Part shown: positions 49,253-58,073 of the stretch, one piece after another
Layout: every line of letters begins with the position of its first letter
Numbering within the stretch: the first letter of the stretch is position 1
Translations under genes and position numbers: made by a program
Assembly: GCF_000312485.1 (NCBI RefSeq)
Contig: NZ_HE997647.1
Span: 240,029 to 304,028 of the forward strand
Origin: Yersinia massiliensis CCUG 53443
GTDB lineage: Bacteria; Pseudomonadota; Gammaproteobacteria; Enterobacterales; Enterobacteriaceae
Length of the DNA stretch: 64,000 nucleotides
Reading direction: 5' to 3'
Notes under the pieces: model-generated
What the model was told of the DNA's origin: nothing
What the model saw: the letters and a program-made list of their open reading frames with translations, nothing else
Database searches by the model: none

Positions 49253-50386
49253 TTACCTTTTCCTTACGAATATTTTCGCAATGGTGTTAATCCATGCAGT
49301 ATTATATTTTGGGGTGCCAAGACGCATACCTAGTGTCTGCTTGGTTAATTCCGTTATTAGCTTTTTACGACGACCATAATAGTTCTTGTCACTGATTGAG
49401 TTATTTTCTTTACTTATATATGGGATTTTAATATCAATCTTCCGACCTAATAAAGACGGTATGTCGGATGTGCTTAGCATATCTTTTGTAACGATCCTAC
49501 TTTCATTTAAGCAAATAATTAATTTAATGCCGCGTTTGTTATCTCTTTTGAATCTAGAGTGTATGTCAATGAACTCTTTAGCGGTACGAACTGATGTCAT
49601 GCTATTATCGAGTAGGATAATGATACAGTTGGAGTATTCGATATAATCAGTCAATCTTTCTTTAGATGAGTTATGTATGGGTTGATCAAATATGATGAAA
49701 TTATAATTTTTGCTTTCTTTAGTGCTAATATCATTTAGGTTTTTATCTTTGCTCTGCATAAGATCAAAGTTTTTCTGATACTCAGTTAAGTCACTGACTA
49801 TTTTCTTTTCTGTGATAAGGTCAAGATCTTGTGAACCGTTATTACCTTGCAATAATAAAGTGGGAACTTTTTTTATTTGAACGACCTCATGTGCTAAATG
49901 ATAACTGAGCAGGGTTGTACCTATTCCGCCTTTACAGCCAAGCACACTGATAAAGAATGCTTTTCTATCTTTTTCTACCTGAATACCTTTAAGTAAAAGT
50001 TGTGTTAGCTCCGCTGATTGTGACTGTATATTTAAGTATAGTACCCCTCGTTCAGTTAACTGTTGCGCGATAGAGATTGAGTCAACATCACCGACTAATA
50101 CACACCAGCAGTGACGTGAGATATAGTTATTTGCTAAAGCCAATAGCTCATCAACATTGCTATTATCGCCGATGTCAACAATAACACCGTTAGTTTGATC
50201 CGATAAACTAACAGATGGCACATTAAAAATATCTTTATTGATCTCATTAATGTTATTCATATCGGCGAGCCGAATTTGTTCGGAAACTATCTCAATGAGC
50301 CAATGTCTATTAGAAATAATCGTGATGCTATCCTTGACCTTACGTTCTTTTCTACTGATCAGATCCTTGTTAAGAATTAATTGCAT
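49253..50386 (-). CDS. tadZ: TadZ/CpaE-like pilus localisation protein
   Basis: TadZ proteins have an atypical receiver domain and a ParA/MinD-like ATPase domain and help place the Tad machine at the pole. The 377-residue protein has an N-terminal receiver-like region and a deviant P-loop GCKGGIGTT at about residues 150-158, where the usual second lysine is replaced, as is common in CpaE/TadZ. FIIFDQPIHN and IILLDNSMTSVRTAKEFIDI resemble the Walker B and following switch regions. It overlaps the small rcpB-position gene by 10 bp. Confidence 0.85.
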   Translation of the reverse strand: MQLILNKDLISRKERKVKDSITIISNRHWLIEIVSEQIRLADMNNINEINKDIFNVPSVSLSDQTNGVIVDIGDNSNVDELLALANNYISRHCWCVLVGDVDSISIAQQLTERGVLYLNIQSQSAELTQLLLKGIQVEKDRKAFFISVLGCKGGIGTTLLSYHLAHEVVQIKKVPTLLLQGNNGSQDLDLITEKKIVSDLTEYQKNFDLMQSKDKNLNDISTKESKNYNFIIFDQPIHNSSKERLTDYIEYSNCIIILLDNSMTSVRTAKEFIDIHSRFKRDNKRGIKLIICLNESRIVTKDMLSTSDIPSLLGRKIDIKIPYISKENNSISDKNYYGRRKKLITELTKQTLGMRLGTPKYNTAWINTIAKIFVRKR

Positions 50387-50646
50387 ACATCACCATTGTC
50401 ACTTGCGTTTTTATTGTTGTTGTTAACGGCACACCCGAATGCACTATTTTTTACTGAACGATAGTCATTAAGCTGATAAGCACAGGGCTTATATTCTTTT
50501 TTTTCTTTACACGCTGTCTTACTCTTAGTGGCATTTTTTTCCTTTTTTAAAGTAAACGAATAGTCATCTTTAACTGGATTTATTAGTATTTTTGCTTGAG
50601 ATAAATTGGAGATAAGAAGCACACCAATCATTATTAATAATTTCAT
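50377..50646 (-). CDS. small secreted protein in the rcpB position, CpaD-like remnant
   Basis: The 89-residue protein has a clear signal peptide (MKLLIMIGVLLISNLSQAK). It sits exactly where Aggregatibacter has rcpB, between rcpA and tadZ, overlapping both. It contains SAFGCAVNNNNKN, which resembles the FGCA...N motif of CpaD/RcpB pilus proteins, and four further cysteines. It is only about half the size of known RcpB/CpaD proteins, so it is either a reduced functional form or a decayed gene. No lipobox is seen. Function is inferred from position and motif only. Confidence 0.65.
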   Translation of the reverse strand: MKLLIMIGVLLISNLSQAKILINPVKDDYSFTLKKEKNATKSKTACKEKKEYKPCAYQLNDYRSVKNSAFGCAVNNNNKNASDNGDVCN

Positions 50647-51959
50647 TTTATAAAACCACCTTTACGCATAAACTCTTTTGCCATTTGTTCTCTTTTAATC
50701 TCCATAATATGGGTGAAATTAAAGAGACGTTCGAGGGTAGATGTTTGCATGAAATCGGGCAGTTCCACTTCTTGCTTTGATACTGGTTTTACCAGGTTCA
50801 CTGTCGCGATCACGACTAATTCAGTTTGTCTTTGTTCGGTATGCGCATTACGGAAGAATGCACCTAGTATCGGAATATCGCCTATAAAGGGTATTTTTTT
50901 GAGCGATTCTCTTTCTGTGTTGCTGATAAGGCCGCCCAAAATAAAACTTTCTCCATCCCCCAGCTCTAATGTCGTCGCAGCTTTGCGTGTTCTCAATGAA
51001 GGATAAGAATCCCCGCCTTTAGCATCGAATAACTTGTCAATACTGCTAACCTCTTCATTTAGGAGAATACGTATACGTTTGCTTTCATTGACTTTTGCGC
51101 CAACATTGAGTTTGATGCCAAATTCTTTATAACTGACTGTTTGGCTGTTTTCTGTTGAAAAGACAATCGGTATTTCGCCGCCAACCAAGAATGACGCACT
51201 TTCGCCCGATAAGACGGAGAGATTGGGCTCAGCTAAAATACGTGCAATTGATTCATCATTGATGGCATGAACGAGTGTACTAACGCCGTTGGCATTGAAC
51301 TTTATAAATTGGAATGACCCAATGGCATCTCCGACCGTATTCCAATCTATACCGATATTCTCAGTGAAGTCTTTTGTGACCTCCGCAATGGTGAGTTTGA
51401 CATTCACTTGATTAGACTGTGTAACGCTTATTTTATTAATCAGACGGGAATAATCAGGCGTGCTGAAATATTGTTCCTTACCGATTGTTTCTTTCCTGCT
51501 ACCAATCGCTTCCCCTACAATACTGACGATAGTATCCTTAGCCTCTTCGGACGCAACTTCTCCAGTTAAAATATAGCTAGTCCCTATTTTATCAATTTCA
51601 ACTTTGCTGTCTGGATACTCAATCTTTATTCTTTTCTTTACCGCATTGATGATGCTGTTTACGACAACGGCCCTCTTTGTGATTTCTATATTTTTATCGT
51701 TTAACAATATTAACTCTGCAGTTCCTTCTGCTTTGGCATAAACAATGACACTATTTTTACCCACTAATTCATAGTCGGCCACCTCTGCTGATGAGATAAA
51801 GACAGTTTCTATCGCTTCTTGAGTCTTGACAATGTATGACTCCCCCGGAGATATATAAACTGATTTTGCGTTAGCTTTATTAAATGCTATTAGGCTAAGA
51901 GCAATAATAAATAAGGAAATGAAATTCCAACTTAGATATTTTGTTCTGATTAAGTTCAT
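50643..51959 (-). CDS. rcpA: RcpA/CpaC-type secretin of the Flp pilus
   Basis: RcpA forms the outer-membrane channel for the pilus. The 438-residue protein has a hydrophobic N terminus (signal, ending NKANAKSVY), a pilus-assembly N-domain with BON-like repeats at about 30-190 (SSAEVADYELVGKNSVIVYA), and a secretin domain in the C-terminal half (ANLSVLSGESASFLVGGEIP-like block from about 245, LELGDGESFILGGLISN and IPFIGDIPILGAFFRN). It overlaps the small downstream gene and rcpC by 4 bp each. Confidence 0.92.
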   Translation of the reverse strand: MNLIRTKYLSWNFISLFIIALSLIAFNKANAKSVYISPGESYIVKTQEAIETVFISSAEVADYELVGKNSVIVYAKAEGTAELILLNDKNIEITKRAVVVNSIINAVKKRIKIEYPDSKVEIDKIGTSYILTGEVASEEAKDTIVSIVGEAIGSRKETIGKEQYFSTPDYSRLINKISVTQSNQVNVKLTIAEVTKDFTENIGIDWNTVGDAIGSFQFIKFNANGVSTLVHAINDESIARILAEPNLSVLSGESASFLVGGEIPIVFSTENSQTVSYKEFGIKLNVGAKVNESKRIRILLNEEVSSIDKLFDAKGGDSYPSLRTRKAATTLELGDGESFILGGLISNTERESLKKIPFIGDIPILGAFFRNAHTEQRQTELVVIATVNLVKPVSKQEVELPDFMQTSTLERLFNFTHIMEIKREQMAKEFMRKGGFIK

Positions 51960-52795
51960 CCTCTGAGCTCTCTTACTGTATGCAGTTTAGGGAAGATGTC
52001 ATGTAAACTTATTGGGCTATAGCTGTGATTGCCCAACCTAACCTCGGGCACAAGAAGAATATCACCTGCTTTCTCTGCCATATGGATTAGATCCAGTTCA
52101 TCTGTGCGTATTATGACATCTATATAACCAGTAAATATCTCATCAGTCTTTTGATTACCTTTATTTTTTTCTGATAAATCGCTTGAAGAATGCTTTTTTA
52201 TTCTTATTACTTGTATGTTAGAAATGACGTTGGTTAATAAGTAATTTTGTGATTTTCTATCATTTAATTCATTTGTGTCTATGTTAATGCTGTTTTCTAA
52301 TCCTTTTCTCTTATCGGTTTCACGTGTTCTTAATTGAAGCACTATCATATCGCCAATACTTAATGCATCGAGTAAATATGCTTCTTCTTGTGTAATATTG
52401 AATCTGTAGATAAGTTCATTATTCTTTAATGTTAACTGGCTAAATTCACGACTTTCCGGTGAAACTAACATATCATTAGTAATGTAAGATCCTGCTGTAA
52501 TATTTGATTTCAATAAGTGACTATTGATCATTTTAATATTTGAAACATCACTACTTATTAGTTCACTTGATTTACTCACCATGACTTTAGTAAGTTCATA
52601 ATCCTCACTCGTTAGTATTTTACCTGAGGGTAGGGGGCGTGTTGCTTGTGCGAGTAAAATATCAACATTTTGCTCTTTTTTCTGTTCGCCAAAATTTGTG
52701 AGGTTATTCGTATCATCTTTATTATTGTTCAGGATACCTGCGACACCGACGGCCACAATTAAGAGTGAAAATAATAGAATAAACTTACGGTTCAT
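51956..52795 (-). CDS. rcpC: RcpC/CpaB-type pilus assembly protein
   Basis: The 279-residue protein has one N-terminal transmembrane segment (KFILLFSLLIVAVGVAGIL) and a periplasmic domain with the SAF/CpaB pattern (AQATRPLPSGKILTSEDYEL; KSNITAGSYITNDMLVSP). RcpC is the periplasmic partner of the secretin. It lies between tadV and rcpA with a 4-bp overlap on the rcpA side. Confidence 0.88.
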   Translation of the reverse strand: MNRKFILLFSLLIVAVGVAGILNNNKDDTNNLTNFGEQKKEQNVDILLAQATRPLPSGKILTSEDYELTKVMVSKSSELISSDVSNIKMINSHLLKSNITAGSYITNDMLVSPESREFSQLTLKNNELIYRFNITQEEAYLLDALSIGDMIVLQLRTRETDKRKGLENSINIDTNELNDRKSQNYLLTNVISNIQVIRIKKHSSSDLSEKNKGNQKTDEIFTGYIDVIIRTDELDLIHMAEKAGDILLVPEVRLGNHSYSPISLHDIFPKLHTVRELRG

Positions 52796-52838
52796 TATGA
52801 ATGACCTTCATATTGTTGGAGTAGTAAAAATCTAATGT

Positions 52839-53261
52839 TTAGAGATACAGCGATAATAAGAAACCTATTGAGATTGCCACGGCATAGGGAACTCCCCTGC
52901 GTTGAATATCTGCACGATTGATCAACATTCCTATCATCATCACGACACCACCCATGATGGCGGTATAGAGGATGAAGTTCAGCGATTGCTCTGTCGTTAA
53001 AGCCAAGAGTAATACGGTGATCAATTTTACATCACCTGCTCCGATCAGTTTGAAATGAAAGAGTGTATAACCCGTAAGTAACGCGATTAATGGAATGACA
53101 ATACTGACGGTATTGTGTTGGGTAAAGCTAAGAAGCAATGTTGTCATTGCTATAGTGATTATTAATCTATTACTGATTATTCTGAAACGAATATCACTAT
53201 AGCAAATCACTAATAGCTGTATAACTAATATAATAATGAGTAATATATTAAGGATGTCCAA
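52839..53261 (-). CDS. tadV: TadV/CpaA prepilin peptidase
   Basis: This 140-residue, highly hydrophobic protein is an A24-type aspartic peptidase without the N-terminal methylase domain of PilD. The two catalytic aspartates are visible: D23 in YSDIRFR and D77 in the GAGDVKL (GxGD) motif. It is expected to process Flp, TadE and TadF. It is the first gene after flp and is separated from it by a strong hairpin. Confidence 0.92.
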   Translation of the reverse strand: MDILNILLIIILVIQLLVICYSDIRFRIISNRLIITIAMTTLLLSFTQHNTVSIVIPLIALLTGYTLFHFKLIGAGDVKLITVLLLALTTEQSLNFILYTAIMGGVVMMIGMLINRADIQRRGVPYAVAISIGFLLSLYL

Positions 53262-53282
53262 GACGATTCCTTATGTTATTTA

Positions 53283-53313
53283 CCAATATGGCAACTTTAA
53301 ATTGCCATATTGG
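53283..53313 (-). terminator. perfect 12-bp hairpin between flp and tadV
   Basis: CCAATATGGCAA and TTGCCATATTGG pair without mismatch around a 7-base loop. It lies 23 bp after the flp stop on the minus strand, followed by TAAATAACA without a long T run. It most likely marks a partial terminator or a processed 3' end that lets flp be expressed more strongly than the assembly genes. Confidence 0.8.
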
Positions 53314-53336
53314 GGATGATAGGTGCTTACCTTTAA

Positions 53337-53537
53337 TTAATTGGCAGTGACAGAACTTTTGGCAGCGTCCACCAAATCAGTGACAAGATTTGTTAATGGC
53401 GTTTTAGCCGCAGTAATAAGAATACCCGCCAAAGCAATAATCATCACATATTCAATAATAGAACCGCGGTTATCTTTCATAAACGCTTCGGTTTTCAGTT
53501 GTGCAGTGACATAGCCTTTAGTGATTAAGTTCATCAT
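53337..53537 (-). CDS. flp: Flp-type pilin precursor
   Basis: The 66-residue precursor has a 25-residue positively charged leader ending KDNRG, then SIIEYVMIIALAGILITAA, the Glu-Tyr-containing hydrophobic core typical of Flp pilins, and a short tail ending in SSVTAN. It should be cleaved by TadV and polymerised into the adhesive Flp pilus. AAAGGAAAAC precedes the ATG (a second Met follows). The Gly-to-Glu spacing is one residue shorter than in most Flp pilins. It is the first structural gene of the locus. Confidence 0.93.
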   Translation of the reverse strand: MMNLITKGYVTAQLKTEAFMKDNRGSIIEYVMIIALAGILITAAKTPLTNLVTDLVDAAKSSVTAN

Positions 53538-53581
53538 TTTGTTTTCCTTTGAATTAATGGGGATATTCCCGTTATTTGTCT

Positions 53582-53587
53582 ACTATA
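53582..53587 (-). promoter_or_regulatory. candidate flp -10 box
   Basis: The reverse strand reads TATAGT about 45 bp before the flp start. The -35 region is poor, which would fit an activator-dependent promoter. The assignment is tentative. Confidence 0.35.
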
Positions 53588-53728
53588 CTCATCGAATGTT
53601 TATCTACGGTCCGATTCAATATTTTCGCCTCGTTCGTAGTGGTAGCTATTAAATGTTTTTTTTATGGTGAATACCTTTTTATTATCATCATTTAATCTTG
53701 TTTGATTATTCTCATCTTAATTGTGATA

Positions 53729-54319
53729 TTAGGAGTGTGGGCCATCACCATTAAATAAGATGATGACGATTAAGACTGAAAGAAATGAGAGCCAGCAGAA
53801 AGAAAAGAAAGCCAGTAAAGAGATCAGTTTCTTCCAGTGGAAACTTTGTAAAAAACTGGGTTTGACCGGTGGTTGAGGGACTAATGTCGGTACATTCTTG
53901 GCTATCAAAGGAGTGGGCATGGCTGGAGGAGTATTGACTATTAGCGGTGCTGTGTTATCGCTAATCTGCTGCTCAACCTTATGACAAACTGCCATTTGAC
54001 TGACTGTACCTATATAGCGAACACCCTTACGAGGAACTGTATGAATAAGTGATTCTTTCAGCCCCACCTGTACAAATGCCTTACGTAGCATATAGAGTTG
54101 ACCGTAATAGCTACTTTCACTGACCGCACCTCGCTGTTCTTTCCATACCTCATTGATAATTTGCTCTTTCTCAGTCACGCCATTTAGCAATAGCTGTAAA
54201 AATCTGAGATTGTTTTCAGTTAAATTTGCGACTTTATTATCGGGGCCGTTTAAGCTGCGTTGTGTGGGCGAGAATAGCACTGATCCCTCTAATTTAAATA
54301 CGATATCATTTTTCTCCAT
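53729..54319 (-). CDS. membrane-anchored ToxR/CadC-like winged-helix regulator
   Basis: The 196-residue protein has an OmpR-type winged helix at about residues 1-100 (SLNGPDNKVANLTENNLRFL; SSYYGQLYMLRKAFVQVGL; IHTVPRKGVRYIG). A Pro-rich linker follows (about 120-155), then one transmembrane helix (LISLLAFFSFCWLSFLSVLI) and only a few residues beyond it (FNGDGPHS). It is thus like CadC/ToxR but with no periplasmic sensor domain. The ATG at 54319 is chosen for its GGGAG ribosome-binding site; a start 12 codons upstream is possible. It lies just upstream of flp on the same strand, so it is the best candidate to control the pilus genes. Confidence 0.82.
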   Translation of the reverse strand: MEKNDIVFKLEGSVLFSPTQRSLNGPDNKVANLTENNLRFLQLLLNGVTEKEQIINEVWKEQRGAVSESSYYGQLYMLRKAFVQVGLKESLIHTVPRKGVRYIGTVSQMAVCHKVEQQISDNTAPLIVNTPPAMPTPLIAKNVPTLVPQPPVKPSFLQSFHWKKLISLLAFFSFCWLSFLSVLIVIILFNGDGPHS

Positions 54320-54941
54320 ATTCAAGGCTCCCTGTTCTGTATAAGATTTATGCATATTATTTGAGTGTTTTAGTCATTTACCCTGCCATAGATAAGTTCT
54401 TTATTGCTATGTAGGTACTTCTCTTTAAGTGTTTTTATGGTGAAGATTATTTCTATCATTAATAATGGTAGTGAGTGGGTCTAACTGCTTGTGTTGTAAT
54501 TCTCATTTTCCTTAATGGTGTTTCTATATATTCTTGCACGATTAAATTGTGATTAACAAGTCAGCATCGTTCCTATTTATGCAGTTATTTATTATTTATC
54601 ATTACTATTTCTCAGTGTTTTCCTATTTTATTTTATTTTATGTTTTTTTATTTTTGATTGAACTATGAATTGTGTTGGGTTCTTATATATCTTTGAGATG
54701 TCATTATATCTTTGTAGCTAAAACTATAATATTTATCCTCTATAAGATATCTATTGGGTACATAAAGTGAATAAGCGGTAAAGACTTTATTCGGTGTTAA
54801 GATTAGTTCGTTTGGGGTGATAACTTATTGACTCAGACTTGTTGTTATTTCAGATGAGCTGAGTTTCTCTAAGGTGGTAAAGAAAAGCCCTAAATCCGGT
54901 GATACAAGACTTAGGGCTTGAGTGAGACTCTGTTGAGATGC
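54320..54941. other. AT-rich gene-free region between the tad locus and cusA
   Basis: This 622-bp stretch is very AT-rich, with long T and A runs (for example around 54600-54660), and has no credible open frame. It should contain the promoter of the winged-helix regulator and the end of the cus operon. Such composition is typical of H-NS-bound DNA at the edge of acquired loci. A terminator lies at its cus end. Confidence 0.7.
54885..54919 (-). terminator. cus operon terminator
   Basis: AAGCCCTAA and TTAGGGCTT form a perfect 9-bp stem with a 17-base loop, followed on the minus strand by TTTCTTT. It lies about 22 bp after the cusA stop. Confidence 0.78.
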
Positions 54942-57900
54942 TTAGGAAGATGAGTGATCTTTTTTATGCAGCAGCATATAAACCGCCGGAATTACTAACA
55001 TAGAAAGTAATGGAGCACTGACCATCCCGCCGATCATCGGTGCTGCAATACGTTGCATCACTTCGGAACCGGTGCCGCCGCCCCACATTATCGGTAGCAG
55101 GCCCGCCATAATAGTCGCCACTGTCATGGCTTTTGGCCGCACTCTCAGCACTGCACCTTCATGAATAGCGGCACTCATTTGGCTGGCGGTCAAGGCAATA
55201 CCCGATTGCTGATGCTTTTTCACGGCCTGATTAAGGTAAAGCACCATGATGACACCAAACTCTGCTGCCACCCCCGCCAGCGCAATAAAACCGACAGCCG
55301 CGGCGACAGAAAAGTTGTATCCCAACCCATACAGCAGCCAAACCCCGCCGATCAGAGCAAAAGGTAGCGTTGCCATGATGAGTGCCGCATCGCGGACACT
55401 GCTGAAAGTCACGTAGAGCAGCACAAAAATGATCATTAACGTCACTGGCAGCACCACTTTCAGTTTCGCAGTGGCCCGTTCCAGATATTCAAACTGCCCT
55501 GACCACCCGAGTGATACCCCTTCAGGCAGCTTGACTTGCTGAGCGACGGCTTGCTGCATTTCGGTGACGGCTGATTTTAAATCTCGCCCACGTAAATCGA
55601 CATACACCCAATCGGATAAGCGCGCATTCTCACTTTTTAACATGGGTGGGCCTTCTGTCACTTTAATATCAGCCAGCTCCGAGAGCGCCACTTGACCGCC
55701 ACCGGCGGTCACAACCGGTAAATCGCGCAGCTTTTGCAGGGAATCACGTATTTCTCGCGGGTAGCGTAGATTGATGGGATATCGTTCACGCCCTTCAATG
55801 GTTTCACCAATGTTTTGCCCGCCGATCACCGTCGCCACCAGTGATTGCAGCTCTTTCACTGAAACGCCATAGCGAGCCGCTCGTTTGCGATCAATATCGA
55901 TATCCACATAGCGCCCTCCGGCTAAACGTTCAGATAACGCCGAGGTCACCCCAGGTACTTTGCGTACCACCTGCTCAATTTGCTGCGCCACTTGCTCGAT
56001 TTGTTGCACGTTCTTGCCGTTGACTTTGATGCCAACGGGACTTTTGATGCCGGTCGACAGCATATCTAGCCGGTTGCGGATGGGAGGAACCCAGAGATTG
56101 GCGATACCGGGAACATTCACTGTGGCGTCTAGCTCTTCGATCAATTTGTCCATGGTCATACCCGGACGCCACTGGTCTTTGGGCTTAAAGCGGATCGTGG
56201 TTTCGATCATCGTCAGTGGAGCGGGATCGGTGGCTGTCTCTGCTCGCCCAGCTTTACCAAATACCGTCGCCACTTCCGGTACGGTTTTGATTAGCCGATC
56301 GGTTTGTTGTAGCAAGTGACTGGCCTCTCGTACCGAGATCCCCGGTAGGGTAGACGGCATATACAGCAAGTCCCCCTCATCCAGCGCGGGCATAAATTCG
56401 CTGCCTAATCGACTGAGTGGATACAGCGTGGCCAGTAACAACATACCTGCGATGACTAAGGTGGTTTTAGGCCGTGCTAACACGGCGGTTAATACCGGAT
56501 GATAAAGGGCGATCAGTGCGCGATTGATCGGGTTAGCATTTTCATCAGGGATTTTCCCACGAATAAAATAGCCCATTAAGACGGGGACGAGCGTGATCGC
56601 CAAACCTGCGGAAACGGCCATGGCGTAGGTTTTGGTAAAGGCCAGCGGGGAGAACATCCGCCCCTCTTGGGCTTGTAAGGTAAAGACAGGAATAAACGAT
56701 AACGTGATAATTAATAAGCTGCAAAAGAGTGCGGGGCCGACTTCAATCGCCGCCTGCTCTGATATACGCCAATAGTCTTGGCTGGCAGGTGTTTGATCAG
56801 GGTGATCGCGCCGCCATTGCTCCAGCACCTTGTGCATGTTCTCGATCATCACGATGGCCGCATCCACCATGGCTCCAATGGCAATCGCGATGCCGCCGAG
56901 CGACATGATATTGGCATTGACGCCCTGATAATGCATCACGATAAACGCACCGAGGATCCCGAGCGGCAGGGTGATGATAGCTACCAGTGCCGAGCGAAAA
57001 TGGAACAGAAACAGTGAGCAAATCACGGCGACGACTAAGAATTCCTCCAGCAGCTTAAATGACAGGCTGTCGATGGCTTGGGTGATCAATTGAGAACGGT
57101 CATAAACCGGCACGATCTCCACCCCTGCGGGTAAACTGCGCTGAATCTGTTGCAGTTTCTCTTTCACGCCATTGATGGTTTCTAGCGCATTTTTACCGTA
57201 ACGCATCACGATGATACCGCCAGCAACTTCCCCTTCACCGTTCAGTTCTGCCACGCCACGGCGCATTTCTGGCCCCATGCGGATACTGGCAACATCGGAC
57301 AGTAAAATAGGAATGCCGTCGCGAGTGGTAATCACGATATTGTTAAAATCATCCGGTGTTTTCAGGTAGCCGCTGGCTCGCACCATATACTCGGCCGCCC
57401 CCATTTCTAACACGGAGCCGCCACCTTCTTGGTTGCTGTCACTAATGGCGCTGGCAATCTGTTGATGGGGAATATTCAGTGCACGCATGCGTTCGGGGTC
57501 GAGTACCACTTGGTATTGCCGCACCATGCCGCCGACGCTCGCGACTTCCGAGACATTTGGTACGGTTTTTAGCTCAAATTTCAGCGTCCAATCTTGTAAT
57601 GCGCGCAAATCAGCCAAACTCAATTTGCCACTTCTATCGATCAACGCATATTCATAGATCCAACCTACGCCGGTGGCATCTGGCCCCAGTGAAGCTTTCG
57701 CCTCGGCGGGCAGGGTGGATTGCACTTGGCTGAGGTATTCGAGCACTCTTGAGCGTGCCCAGTAAGGATCGGTACCATCGTCAAACAGCACATAGACGTA
57801 AGCATCGCCGAACATCGAGAAGCCGCGCACGGTTTTGGCACCCGGCACCGATAGCATAGTTGTCGTCAGTGGATAAGTGACTTGGTCCTCCACCACTTGT

Positions 57901-58073
57901 GGTGCTTTGCCGGGATAGCTGACGCGAATAATCACTTGTGTATCAGACAGATCCGGCAGCGCGTCAACTGGGGTTTGTTGTAATGACCAGATCCCCCATG
58001 CGGCCATCATCACCGCACCGAGTAACACCAACAGCCGGTTGCGCAGTGACCAACGGATAATGGCGGCAATCAT
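54942..58073 (-). CDS. cusA: CusA-type copper/silver efflux RND transporter
   Basis: CusA is the inner-membrane proton-driven pump of the Cus system. The 1043-residue protein has the heavy-metal-efflux RND architecture: an N-terminal transmembrane helix, two large periplasmic loops and two groups of transmembrane helices. [16 protein letters not shown] carries the proton-relay Asp. Family motifs [36 protein letters not shown] and [16 protein letters not shown] are visible. It overlaps cusB by 4 bp and is the last gene of the operon. Substrate (Cu+ or Ag+) is inferred from the CusB/CusF partners. Confidence 0.93.
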   Translation of the reverse strand: MIAAIIRWSLRNRLLVLLGAVMMAAWGIWSLQQTPVDALPDLSDTQVIIRVSYPGKAPQVVEDQVTYPLTTTMLSVPGAKTVRGFSMFGDAYVYVLFDDGTDPYWARSRVLEYLSQVQSTLPAEAKASLGPDATGVGWIYEYALIDRSGKLSLADLRALQDWTLKFELKTVPNVSEVASVGGMVRQYQVVLDPERMRALNIPHQQIASAISDSNQEGGGSVLEMGAAEYMVRASGYLKTPDDFNNIVITTRDGIPILLSDVASIRMGPEMRRGVAELNGEGEVAGGIIVMRYGKNALETINGVKEKLQQIQRSLPAGVEIVPVYDRSQLITQAIDSLSFKLLEEFLVVAVICSLFLFHFRSALVAIITLPLGILGAFIVMHYQGVNANIMSLGGIAIAIGAMVDAAIVMIENMHKVLEQWRRDHPDQTPASQDYWRISEQAAIEVGPALFCSLLIITLSFIPVFTLQAQEGRMFSPLAFTKTYAMAVSAGLAITLVPVLMGYFIRGKIPDENANPINRALIALYHPVLTAVLARPKTTLVIAGMLLLATLYPLSRLGSEFMPALDEGDLLYMPSTLPGISVREASHLLQQTDRLIKTVPEVATVFGKAGRAETATDPAPLTMIETTIRFKPKDQWRPGMTMDKLIEELDATVNVPGIANLWVPPIRNRLDMLSTGIKSPVGIKVNGKNVQQIEQVAQQIEQVVRKVPGVTSALSERLAGGRYVDIDIDRKRAARYGVSVKELQSLVATVIGGQNIGETIEGRERYPINLRYPREIRDSLQKLRDLPVVTAGGGQVALSELADIKVTEGPPMLKSENARLSDWVYVDLRGRDLKSAVTEMQQAVAQQVKLPEGVSLGWSGQFEYLERATAKLKVVLPVTLMIIFVLLYVTFSSVRDAALIMATLPFALIGGVWLLYGLGYNFSVAAAVGFIALAGVAAEFGVIMVLYLNQAVKKHQQSGIALTASQMSAAIHEGAVLRVRPKAMTVATIMAGLLPIMWGGGTGSEVMQRIAAPMIGGMVSAPLLSMLVIPAVYMLLHKKDHSSS

